A DNA stretch of 64,000 bases. Source: Otatea glauca (Eukaryota > Streptophyta > Magnoliopsida > Poales > Poaceae). The notes under the pieces are model-generated. The model ran no database searches. It was not told where the DNA came from and saw only the letters and a program-made list of their open reading frames with translations. Of the stretch, positions 13,801 to 24,267 are shown piece after piece; the stretch's first letter is position 1; each line of letters begins with the position of its first letter. The DNA is taken from assembly GCA_036346275.1 (NCBI GenBank), contig CM070713.1:77306382-77370381 (forward strand), read 5' to 3'. The position numbers and the translations under genes were made by a program.

Positions 13801-16800
13801 GGGTATGTATAGACCGGCTACATAGAGTTGAGACCAACAGATCTGGATCGCACCTAATTCAGATAGCAAAAAAATTAAACTATAAGCATTATATAGAATA
13901 ATTTCCGCTACAAAGAAAACATAGGATTCATACATCCAATGGTATTTTACACCTAACAAAACATTATTTGCCCTGATAGAGATACATCTGTGAATTCGTT
14001 ACAATTCATTAATGCACATTTTCAACACGTCCATTAAATTCTAAGGTTCCTTCGACCTTCTCTAGAACTGGTGTGGGAGCTAAAACAATAACTGCGGACA
14101 ATTTAAAACTGTAACTTTGCTACTCATAAATTCAGTTTTCATCAGTGAGCATACGGCATTTACAGTTATCATAGAAATGACAGTTAAATACATGCACATC
14201 TAAACAGATTTAATTATTAATATCCATATAAACATGCGGCATGTATAGTGAGTTAGTGACCATAGAAATCCCAGTTTTAATTATCTATTGTAGGTTCTTT
14301 CATTCTCATATTTGGAAATTCACTCATATAGGGCGGAGAGGTTATCATTTGCTCCTCTGCCAATTCATCTGCATCCATAACATCAATGCCCCAGAGCATT
14401 TAAAACTAAGCGTTTGAAGAACTTGAGACTCAATGCAATTACTGGAATCGTAATTACAGACAAATGAGGATAATGAAAAACAATAAAATGGTCACAATCG
14501 TTATGTAAAAAAAATCGTACATGAACAGTTTAGCTGTCATTTGGAGGTGAAAATTTGATGTCGAATCCTTAATTTTCGAAGAATCGGGTTCCTTTCCCGG
14601 AGAAAATTCAATATTGCCAAGATGGAGAATGGCTGCCAACATGCGAAATATAGCATCCTGAACAAAGTACGACATACGCATTCATTTCTGAAAATGAAAA
14701 AAAAAAGCAAACTGCAGAGTGCAGACTAAAGTATTGCATGCAATGATTTTCAGTGGCTGTTCTTTTTCCAAGTAACATCTGAATATGTTTCCATCCAGTA
14801 AGAAACCTGATCGTTTCTGCTAATTCCGACAATATCCATCGCCCTTTTTGTCCTCCAGTACTCATCTTCATTATGTGTCCCTTCCAATTCATATGTCTTG
14901 CTTTGATTCAAGTAATGGAAACGGCTTGGATGCCCAAGCTTGTATAGCTTCGCATCCTTCAGACACAAACAATGCAAATCAAAGTAAACCTTAGTGCTGC
15001 ATGGAACCAACATGTATATCTAGTTGGAATAGATTGAACTGAAATAAAATAGACCTAAGCACCATATTTATATACACAAACCTCTAGAATATTAAGGCCT
15101 CAATCCTTAAATAAGATTTATTTTAGAATGTGTACAATCAAAGTTGTCAAACATTCACCACTAATATACAAGGAAGAATTTAGATTGGTCATTTGAGAAT
15201 AACATTAGCAGATATGTCATTCGATGCCCATTCATAGTATCATCTAGGTTTGCTTAACAAACATAATAGCACCATCATTTCAGCAATAAAGACATTATGC
15301 AGTAATTGATCTCTGAGATGCAAAATATTTTTAGAAAGCTAATTTATACATATTTTGGCAACATTAAATAGCTCAGAACAAATACCAAGGAGATTACAAG
15401 CTCGCCATTCATGTAATAGAAATGCATGTCATCATAAGTACATACCAATTAATTTAATAACTAGTGAAATGGGAAAAATGTATAGATGTAAGTTGCAATG
15501 GAGTATGATTATAAATTAAGTCTAAGCATGTCCTTCAACAATTAATGTGGACTTTACCAACTTCACAGAAAATCTCAAAACCATCTAGTAATGGAACTCG
15601 TATAATGTTTACACATTATTGATTATCCATCGCAATAGTTGGTACTTGGTACACATACCTTTTCAGAAGCACATAATTGATAAAAGCAATGAAAATTCCT
15701 TTCAGGATCAGTAAGTTGCACAACACGAGACCTTTCCAAAAGATAGGTCCTAATGGCAGCTCCGGATATTCTACCACTTGCATCAAATTGTATCTCAACA
15801 AATTTACCAAACCGGCTGCAACCAAGAAAGTGCTGTAAGTTAAAACTATACAAAGAAAGATTGAAAAGGTTAAATTCCACAAATTAGAAAAGCCATTGTA
15901 TATTCTGAAAAAATATCACTGTTATCATGCTTATTGCCATCAACAGGTAATATCTAATTGAAGGACACATCTGAACCATTGAATAAAATTGACCCCACAT
16001 TAAGCATTGTAAGAGTGAAACCTCACCTTGAGTTGTCATTTCTAACTGTTTTTGCATTGCCAAATGCCTCCAAAAGAGGGTTTGACTGGTAGGGAAACAA
16101 ATAAAGATCTTATAAGATAACACCTTTAACAGAACCACCCAGAAAACAAATATTTCAAAAAACTAAAAGTGGAAGGACCTTTGTTTCGATATATAACAGT
16201 GGGAAAACTTACTTCAAGAACTTGTTGCTCAACTGTTCGATCATCCAGAGCAGCTCTACCACCCACATATGTAAGATACTGCATGATAAGCTTTGTTGTT
16301 TCGGTCTTGCCAGCACCACTTTCACCACTAACTAATATTGACTGGCTCCGGGATTCATTCACCATAGCCCTACATTAACTTGATAATTGTTAACAAAACA
16401 AATTATAAAAATAAACAGGGGTACACCTTGCAATTGAATCAAAATGTAAACCCCAAGGCCCACCTGTATGATGCATCAGCTACTGCAAAAACATGTGGAC
16501 TCAACTCCCCTAATCGGACACCCTTATATTGCTCCATCATGTACTCATTGTACAGGTGAGGCAGCCTCGTGAAAGGATTAACAGCGATCAAGATGCTTCC
16601 AGTGTATGTCTATCTCAATAAAGACAAATGGAAAAGCAGTCATAAAAAGTAGCCTATAACTGAAGCAGCAAAACAAACATACAGTATTTATTATGTCAAG
16701 CCAACAAATGGCGAAATTAGATCATCATTAATGATTAAACATGATGAATCAGAAGGCCAGCAATTCTTCCAAGTAGAAGTTATGAGTTTATGGCCAAAAA

Positions 16801-18823
16801 AATACATTTAGCGATATGAAGAAACAATCAAAATTTTACACATTGCATCAATTATTTCCATACTTTACATGTTTTCATAGAACTACATAGTAGTTCATAC
16901 ATGTTCATCGTTCTGCTGTATAGCCTTCAACAGTAGCATGATTAGATTAGATCCAAATTTAAGTGCAGCTGACAAAACATTCAGATGAGATTCCCGTTAT
17001 TGTATTCAGATTGACAAATTGTTTTGCCATAATGGATTTTTTGATATTTTAAATGTTCAGGTCTGATTTCAATAGAGTTAGAAAAATTCTAATAAAGAAC
17101 CGATGTGATTGAGTACAACAGATCTGAACATCAGAACACAGTTATCAGGGACTCATCTGATGAGAATTTGCCAATAAAAAAATGCTCTGTAATATCAGTA
17201 TGTCAGCAGCCACAAATCATCACTATAGAAGCTTGCGTTACATATATATATTCAAGTTGGTCAATTTTGCACAATTAATTACGCTTTCACCTACATTTCA
17301 GTTAGGTTCACATGCTAGTCGTTCCAACAATAAAAACAGTGCTGGTAAACCACTTACATATATCTCATTCAACGCATATCTTCTCTTCAGATTGTATAGA
17401 ACACCTGGTTCACTAAGATAGGTCAGTTTGGTCATGTCATCAACATGCCCCCCACCAAGATCTTCATCTGTGTCCCTAGGCAGCAATTTCTCTGGCAAAA
17501 CCGTAATCTGGAAACAAAAAGGGAAACAAAAAACTAAACTAAACAAATTTCCATGAGGACAAACAAAACCAGGTCTTGGTAAAATTCTAAGGCCACAAAA
17601 AATCTCTCAATTTTTTTGGGGGTGGGGGAATTCAGTTAGTTCCATTGAGCAAGAAACCCTGATATAAACAAAGATTGACCACGCCACAAGGTGCTTCAAC
17701 ATTCTCGGCTCATGGACTAAAATTCTGACTTCAAGTCCAACTCCCAAATAGCTCAAAGGGCGTTTACAGAGGAGAGAGTCAAAATTCATCAGTTCAACAA
17801 AATGCCACCCAGTTATATAATCTCAATAAACTTTTAAAGCAGGCCAGGTTGCCTACAGAACAACTCAACAGAATCTGATTTGAAATAGGACTGGTCATAA
17901 CATCAAAACAAACAAGTAACTTAACACAAATATAACTCAAACAATTAAATTAAAACTGATGGCCCAAGGATTTCCAAATTTGGCCGAATTGTCAAAAAAT
18001 ATCATTAAATGTTCTAAGTTGTCCTTGCCAAGCAATTTAAATTCCACAACACAAGCAATCCAGGGTGACTTGCAGAACAGTAGAACACATAGGTGAGTTC
18101 AAAAAGTCCGTAGAATTATCCGAAAATACTCCAATTAAAGCTTTCGAGCTATTTCTAAGATAGTGCAAGTCAAAAAAAGTAACAACTCAACAAAATTAAA
18201 ATATAAGTAGCTAAGGATTTCGTATTTGATCGAATTAATGCCACAAACACAATAACCTGCGAATACTACAATCTGCAATCAAAATTTTCCCCTCGAGCGA
18301 ACCAGTGCACCTCCAGAACCCAGTAGGAAATTGTACCAAAATAGCGACGGACTCAAATTAAATATCCACTAGCACTACTCCCAACATTTCAAATCGATTT
18401 TTCTCTCACAAGAGAAATTTAGACCAAAACAACTCGAAACTATTTGGAAAATTAGGTTAAAATCTTGAACAACCTCAGTTCACTAATAGCAAAACATGAT
18501 CGAACCAACACCGAAACAAAAACCGCTCTCCCCCATACCCAAATCAAACACGAATCAATCCAACACCAAATGACCTCCGTGTTCACATCCGTACGCCGTA
18601 GCCACACTCTCATCCACGAAAAATTCCAAACGGCACAACGCAAACTTAAACCGCACGAAACGGAGCGACAGCGATAGAGGAGATTAAGGAGAGATTGCAG
18701 CACCTTCTTCCGCTGGCTCGTCAGCACGACGACGGCACGCTCCTTCGCCTCCACAACCTCCGCCTCCACCCACCCCTCCCCCTTCTCTTCCACCCAAACC
18801 TTCGACCCCTTCCGGTAGCTCAT
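1838..18823 (-). CDS. Class XI myosin heavy chain, complete, 38 exons, 1522 aa (XI-I-like)
   Basis: Actin-based processive motor moving organelles in the cytoplasm. Exons, high to low: 18823-18704, 17507-17358, 16609-16464, 16369-16213, 16085-16027, 15815-15659, 14956-14807, 14657-14521, 13853-13707, 13632-13531, 13032-12975, 12854-12753, 11719-11682, 11591-11465, 11394-11221, 10612-10481, 9949-9840, 9076-9016, 8737-8560, 8034-7829, 7504-7385, 7026-6928, 6457-6236, 5834-5695, 5575-5464, 5262-5212, 5103-5014, 4865-4695, 4596-4444, 4007-3831, 3743-3606, 3483-3413, 3019-2920, 2661-2605, 2513-2457, 2371-2291, 2207-2125, 1973-1838. They sum to 4569 nt with GT-AG borders and no stop. Domains: myosin N-terminal SH3-like (1-50), P-loop GESGAGKT (154-161), switch I NDNSSR (207-212), switch II DIYGFE (431-436), HYVRCVKPN (624-632), six IQ motifs (736-877), coiled coil (about 878-1060), DIL tail (about 1150-1460). 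TREGIIIKALD, VANEAGALR and IPFSTED recall Arabidopsis XI-I (nuclear-envelope, KAKU1); that subtype is from memory. Confidence 0.95.
8331..8500. mobile_element. Stowaway-like MITE remnant in myosin intron 19
   Basis: Starts TACTCCCTCTGGTCACAAAA, close to the Stowaway (Tc1/mariner MITE) end CTCCCTCCGTCCC after a TA target, followed by a typical GTCAAACTTTGA segment. I found no matching opposite end, so it is degraded or truncated; the right limit is approximate. It lies between exons 19 and 20 and does not touch splice sites. Confidence 0.5.
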
Positions 18824-19730
18824 CTCGTCGAAACCCTAGCCACCCGTCCCTCCCAACCCTAGCCTAGCCGCGAATGCCGACGGCAGCGGCGGCGAGCACG
18901 AGGCGCGCACGGGCTCGGGCGCCGATGGAGGATGGCGTCTTATCGGAACTCCGGCTAGAACGGGGAGGCGGCGACTGTTGCTTGGAGTTGCGGACTCATG
19001 GCGAAATTTTTCGCTTTGGCTTGGCGCTTCTTCTCTCGTGCGCTTTTTAGTGGCCAAAAATAATATCGTAATGGAGGAGCGGAAATGTTGAGCTCCGTGG
19101 GGTGGTGATTGCAAAATGTTTCCGCTGAGGTGGCACCGGAATTTGAATGATCCAGGGGCTGAGGCGTCATTTCCGCCTGCGTGGCAGGGACGAGGCCCGC
19201 GCGTATCAAGGCGGTGCGCAGGTGGGGGGGCCTGGGGGCAGACCGGCAGAGGCATCCTTTCGGAGGGAGAAATCATCTGGGGCCCACCGGGAAGTCTGGT
19301 CCGTTCAAATTCGCCGATCTGGACTATTTAAAAGTTTTCTATTTGAATACATGGGCTGCTTTTTTAGTTAAGTCCCTAAATGTTAGGATATTTACTAAAG
19401 GGCAAAGACATTAAGGGCTAATTAAAGATTCTGATACTTTTCTGCAGGAATTGTGTATGTACCGTGCAAATTTTCTTGTGCCCACTGTCCAGTTCCTCAG
19501 GGTGTTGTCTTGTCAAATTACTGTATTCCAAGATCGACCAAACATTTGAAGTTCACGCGTTATTTGGACGATAGATTGCAAAGAATTTATCCGGGTCTAC
19601 TGTTCATTCAGATTCGCTGATTTAGTTTGTTTAAATAATTTAAATTTGAACACATGGGCTGATTTCTGGGTTAGGGGCAAAGGCGTTAAGGCTAATTTGG
19701 TATATTTTTTATAAAAATTGCTACATTTAA
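18824..19730. promoter_or_regulatory. Upstream region of the myosin gene
   Basis: Sequence 5' of the myosin start, reading leftward into the gene. A CTAGGGTTT box (minus strand, 18831-18839) lies 7 nt before the ATG, a telo-box-like motif common in plant 5' UTRs. The first few hundred bases are GC-rich. Farther out, a segment near 19305-19420 recurs near 19610-19700 as a diverged direct repeat. No gene is seen. Transcription start and TATA box could not be placed. Confidence 0.45.
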
Positions 19731-20308
19731 CTATAATTCTTAAAGTAAATTTCATAAAACTATAGATTTTTTTTTGTACAAACTATAAAAAAACTATAGA
19801 TTTTAGCTTCTATTTTACAATACTATAGATTTTACAAAAACTTATTTCACAAAACTACAGATTTTTGTACAAATTATCAGGAAACTATATATTTTAGCTT
19901 CTATTTCACAAAATTACAGATTTTAGCAGAACTTATATCACAAAACTATAGATTTTATAAATAATCATTTTTTGTAACGAGTTTGATAGTCTCGACCTAT
20001 ATGACAGCCTCACGCTTGAGTGAAACTGGAAATGAGGGCATGTGAAACCGTCATGTGGGCCCACACTGTCAAACCCGTTACAAAAAAATATCAATTTTAA
20101 AACTTGTAGTTTTGTGAAACAAGTTTTTTAAAACATGTAGTTTTGTAAAATGAGTTTTTTTAAAACCTGTAGTTTTTATGATACAAGTTCGCCTAAAATC
20201 TGTAGTTTTGTGAAATATAAGTAAAAATATGTAGTTTTCTGATAGTTGTACGAGAAACATGTAGTTTTGTGAAACAAGTTCTTCTAAAATCTGTAATTTT
20301 GTAAAATA

Positions 20309-21914
20309 CTAGTCATGTGCCCGTGCGTTACAACGAAAACTCAATTTGCGACAAAAAATTTATTTGCAAAGAACACTAACTTTAGTTATGTTTCAATAGT
20401 AGGAAAAGTTTGTTTCTCCAAAGAGATTTGACTATCGGGTTAAATCTACTTCCATCTCAACCGTTCATGTTAGATCTAACAAATTAAGTACTCTGAAGAA
20501 GAACGGACGATCGCAACCAACTCTTAATTAGAATTAGTAGAGAGATATCAATCCTTACTATTGAAGGAGGAGAAAGTTATTGCCTTCCTCTTGCAGGAAG
20601 GAGTAGATGAAAGCAGAAGGCAGCGTACGCAGGCGGATAGAAGCTAGGTCTCCCCAACATCTTCGTGATTGGCACATGATTTGGTTGCGTGATTCTTTCT
20701 TTTTAATCTATGCATTTCCAGATATGATGAGATAGAATTCCCGTATTATGGAATATAATGAGTATATCCTTATATCCATGCAGGATATGATGAGAAAATC
20801 CTTCCATTTATAAGATATATGAATAACATCCTTCCATAGTGTCGGCGTTTCGGGCACCGGCGAGTGAATTTTTAAGTCTAAGGGGCCGCGCGTTCCCTCT
20901 CCTTGAATGGTTAGACTCAGGAGTCCAAGATGTATACTGGTTCGAGCCGAATGCCCCTACTCCAGTTCGTGTGGTGGTGGTGTATTACCTTAGGTGCAGA
21001 TGACTGCACGGTTTTTACAAGCGGGAGCTGAGAGCTCGAAAATGTGAGAGCAAGAACAGCCTATTCGTGAAGACCGAGAGGAGGGCGCCTTTGCCTCTCC
21101 CGGAGGGTCCTGCTTCCCTTTATATAGCCGGAGGGGGCAGGTTACATGGGAAGTTGGGAGAGGAAAGGATGAGGTGATCTATGCTAGGAGCTCTGGTCCT
21201 TCGTCTTGGCGATTGGTTAGTGCCCGCTTTACCCCACGCCGGGTTGGTGGCCTCAGTGAGCAGAGCAGTTTGCCGTTTCATCGGGAAATAGCGCACCTGC
21301 CCTCTGCAAGTCTGTCAGGCGCTGACGTTGCCTCAGGAGGGAGCGCGTCTTCACACCGTGCGTGTCTGGACGATTGAGACCGGAGCTTGACTTCGCCAAC
21401 CTCCTCGCTACATCGGGAAGGGGCCACCTGCCCCGCACAATCACTCTTGAGCCGTCGTGTCCGTAGGGCACGTGGCTAGTGGCCGACGGAGGCCTGACAC
21501 TTGGCCCTTGGCGGAGATCGCTTTAGCTTGGTCGGAGCTTGCGGGTGTCCGACTTGTGGCGGGGGTCGGACGCCCCGTTGGGTCGGGGACGAGCTTGGGG
21601 CAGCTCGTTAGGTCGGGGTCGAGCGTCCTTCGTGGCCCCGCGGGGCTTTTGGTCGGAGCCGGGCTTGGGACAGCCCGTTCGTCACTCCAGGTTGTTGGGG
21701 TACCCATGGTATGAATACTCGTCACATAGTAAGAACATGTGAATAGAGATATGCTAAATAATATTTCTATTCAAAAAAGATATGATAAAATCTTTCCATC
21801 TAAGATATGATTAAATCCTCTTCTATCTCAGTCGTTCATGTCAGATCTAACGAATCAGATACTCTAGAGGAGAACGGACCACTGCCACCAACTCCTAATT
21901 AGAAGTAGTAGAGA
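20309..21914 (-). mobile_element. Helitron-like element inserted in the palindromic element
   Basis: On the minus strand the element begins TCTCTACTACTTC (from 21914) and ends GCACGGGCACATGACTAG at 20309, followed by T, matching plant Helitron ends (5' TC, 3' CTRR with an upstream CG-rich hairpin). Sequence on both sides rejoins the palindrome arm, which fixes the limits to within a few bases. A second, diverged copy of the 5' terminal ~115 bp lies at about 20440-20558, so it may be a tandem or chimeric Helitron. No Rep/helicase coding was seen, so it is non-autonomous. Confidence 0.6.
20840..21724. mobile_element. Solo LTR, 885 bp, TSD CATAG
   Basis: Begins TGTCGGCGTTTCGG and ends GAATACTCGTCA, flanked by the perfect 5-bp repeat CATAG (20835-20839 and 21725-21729). 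GC-rich, with a TATA-like TTTATATAG near 21119. No interior or second LTR exists, so it is the product of LTR-LTR recombination. It splits the Helitron-like element. Confidence 0.88.
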
Positions 21915-22098
21915 AAAGCTAAAATATGTAGTTTCTCTGATAATTTGTATAAAAACATATAGTTTTGTAAAATTTACTTTAATTCTTATAGAACAATGCA
22001 TTGAAAAATGGGCCTAAATTGTGCCATGCATGTATTTTTTAGACAAATATAAAACTTTAGATAAAAATATAAAAAAACATAAACTTCTCAATGATTAA

Positions 22099-22776
22099 GG
22101 CCCTGTTCGGTAGAGCTCCGGCTCCCGGATTCTCGTTCGAAGGAGCCGGAGCTCTACCGAACAGCCTCCGCTCCTCCTCGCTAGAAGCAGAATCAGCACG
22201 GAGTGATTATTGGATTTACACTAGCCGCGAGAATCAAGGTGAAGGTCGCTCCTTCGATTCCCCTCTCGGTTGATCTCCCCGATACCTCCTCCGACTCCCC
22301 TCCCCACTCGGCCCCCGAGCTCGATGCCGCCGTTCTCGTGTCGACCCCGTCGTCTGGAGTGCCGCCTCCGACTCCCCCTCCCCATTCGCCCCCCAAGCCC
22401 GATGTAGCCGTCCCCTTCTCGATCCCATCGCGCCGCCATCGCTCGGTCGGCCCTCGCCGTCGACGTCGCTCCAAGCCTATCGTGTCGTCACCCCGACCCC
22501 GTCGCCTGGAGCACCACCTTGACCCCGAGCTCCTCCTCGACCTTGAGTGCCGCCTCAACCCCGAGCGCCGCCTGAAGAGCCGATTGGAGCCCCGCCTCCA
22601 GCGTCGCCGTCTCCGCCTGGAGTGGCCGCCGAGGTACGACTCACCTCTTCTCTCTAGAATCCCTCTTTCAGCCGAACAGTTCCTCAAATCGCTTCGAATT
22701 TTTAGAAGATCAAATTCTAGAAGAGTTAGAACAAAATCAAGAAGAAATTGGAGCCAAATCCCTACCGAACGGGCTC
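22099..22776. mobile_element. Tourist/Harbinger-like element, 678 bp, TSD TAA
   Basis: Ends GGCCCTGTTCGGTAG and (reverse complement) GAGCCCGTTCGGTAG are flanked by TAA on both sides, the PIF/Harbinger target pattern. Arms 22105-22125 and 22142-22162 form a perfect 21-bp inverted repeat at the left end. The interior (about 22240-22640) is GC-rich and open in both directions (22203-22805 +, 22193-22795 -). No transposase is recognised, so the interior may be captured host DNA. Confidence 0.78.
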
Positions 22777-23218
22777 TAAGAGTCAACATAGGCAACTTGG
22801 GCTAGTACTATTATGGATCATAGTTATATCCCCATTTGATTTATCCCGAGGAACGTGCTCCACTTGCTTGTTGAATAGATGGTTGTAGCATAAATCATTC
22901 TTGCTGGAAAAATCTTAAGCAAGAATACAATAGTTTTTTTAGAAAGTTCATAACCTGCTTCCACCGTTACACCCTAAGAGAGTTCTCAAGAGCACAACAG
23001 ATTGATTAAATTTGTGAATGCATCCACGTGTAAACTACAAAATTGGGCACGAATGGACATCCAAACCGAGATACTAATGCAATGGGTATTGGTCCATTGA
23101 AGGATTCCATATTGGAAGGCACCAAGCATGATTCGCTAACCCTAAACACCCAAGGAATGCGTTTACAAGGACACATCGTGGTCTTTCTCAATTATCACAT
23201 TGTGGCCAAATAAACGTA
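22777..23218. other. Intergenic, nothing recognised
   Basis: About 440 bp of mixed composition between two MITEs. No motif, repeat or convincing open frame was seen. Confidence 0.5.
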
Positions 23219-23481
23219 TATTCGCTCTAGTTACAAATAGTTATCGTTTTGAACATATGTATAGTTGAATTTTTAAAACTTTGACTATAAATATCTTTTT
23301 AAATATTTAAATCGTATATATGAAAATCATATGCATAGATTTATTATTGAAAAGTACTCTCGTAATATTATAATATTATTGAGTTTTATAAATATACTAT
23401 AATAGAATTTAGTGGTCAAAAGTGTGTTTTAGAGACTGTGTTGATAACCAAAACAACAGCTATTTGTGATCGGAGGGAGTA
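23219..23481. mobile_element. Stowaway-like MITE, 263 bp, TA target
   Basis: The left end TATTCGCTCTAGTTACAAA mirrors the right end, which reads TACTCCCTCCGATCACAAA in reverse complement. The similarity extends for about 35 bp. TA dinucleotides flank both ends, as in Tc1/mariner-derived Stowaway elements. The AT-rich interior has no coding. Confidence 0.8.
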
Positions 23482-23734
23482 CTATATGCCAGAATTCAGG
23501 GGTTATACAATAATACCATTTATCTACGCGAAGCAACACGTGCTTTTCACTCTGACCGTCCAATCATGACACGGGTACTCAATCTGATGGTCCAAGTGCT
23601 GCCAAACGGGGAGTTTAGAAACCGGTCCCACCAAACGCCCGATTCACACGAGTCACCAGGCTAGTGCTTTTACTGGGCCTTCGAAATCTGACAGTTACTA
23701 TTCTATTCCCATTTACGCAATTACTATTTGAGCA

Positions 23735-23867
23735 GTGCTTCAATGCTTTCCCTCCTAATACAAGTTGCACAAATCTTGAAGCAAGCGAAAGGGTAAGTAA
23801 TCTCCATCTACCTTTCATTAATGCTTTAATATTTGTGCAACAGTAAAAAAGAAAAGCATTGAAGCAC
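23735..23867. repeat. Short inverted repeat, hairpin-forming, about 133 bp
   Basis: The left arm starting GTGCTTCAATGCTTT and containing GTTGCACAAAT is mirrored by ATTTGTGCAACAG...AAAGCATTGAAGCAC on the right. Arms are about 46 bp with mismatches and the loop is about 40 bp. It could be a small MITE; no TSD was identified. Confidence 0.55.
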
Positions 23868-24267
23868 CTCTCTTACTATTTTGCCCTCACGACACTCCTT
23901 GAGACCTTGTTTGGAAGGTCCATTTTGGGCCAGAATCCAGTGGATGGGCCAAAATTTTAGCTCAAAATCCTAGTCCATCCACAGAGATTTTGTCCAGAAA
24001 TTAGCCTCCCAAATAAAGCTTTAAAGAGATCAATGGGCTCACGAGGGGCTTGTCCTGGGCTCTGGCCTCTAGGATCGAGCCAGGGAATCCATGTCAAACG
24101 CAAGAACATCTGGCTATACCTAGTGCACGGGAACGACACGACCTTATACCACTGGCCTTGGGCCCCACGTATCGAAGACGACATCCACGTGGCCAGCGCA
24201 ACGGTGCCACGAGTAAGCTTGTGTGTGGTGGACTCGTCCACTTGTGGTATACCGTATACGTGGGTTA
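23868..24267. other. Intergenic, possible small decayed MITE
   Basis: ACCTTGTTTGGAAGG near 23903 and its rough mirror CTCCCAAATAAAGCTT near 24006 hint at a decayed Harbinger-type MITE, too weak to call. The rest shows no gene or repeat. Confidence 0.3.

Larger units (their letters stand above)
19731..21991. mobile_element. Long palindromic (foldback) element, host of nested Helitron and LTR
   Basis: The left arm (about 19731-19990) is AT-rich with repeated ACTATAGATTTT. Its reverse complement appears at about 20060-20308 and resumes at 21915-21991. Inner ends are TTTTTGTAACGAGTTTGATAG and its mirror CTGTCAAACCCGTTACAAAAA; outer ends are CTATAATTCTTAAAGTAAAT and its mirror at 21965-21985. The whole element is thus a near-complete palindrome of about 650 bp before insertion. 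Superfamily and TSD not determined. Confidence 0.7.

Noticed and set aside
18831..18858. AACCCTAG repeats as interstitial telomere sequence
   Set aside because: Only two short motifs, typical of a telo-box in plant 5' UTRs rather than a telomeric array.
22193..22805. 200-codon open frames on both strands as genes
   Set aside because: They overlap, extend across the ends of a TSD-bounded MITE, and have low-complexity Arg/Pro/Ser-rich products without domains.
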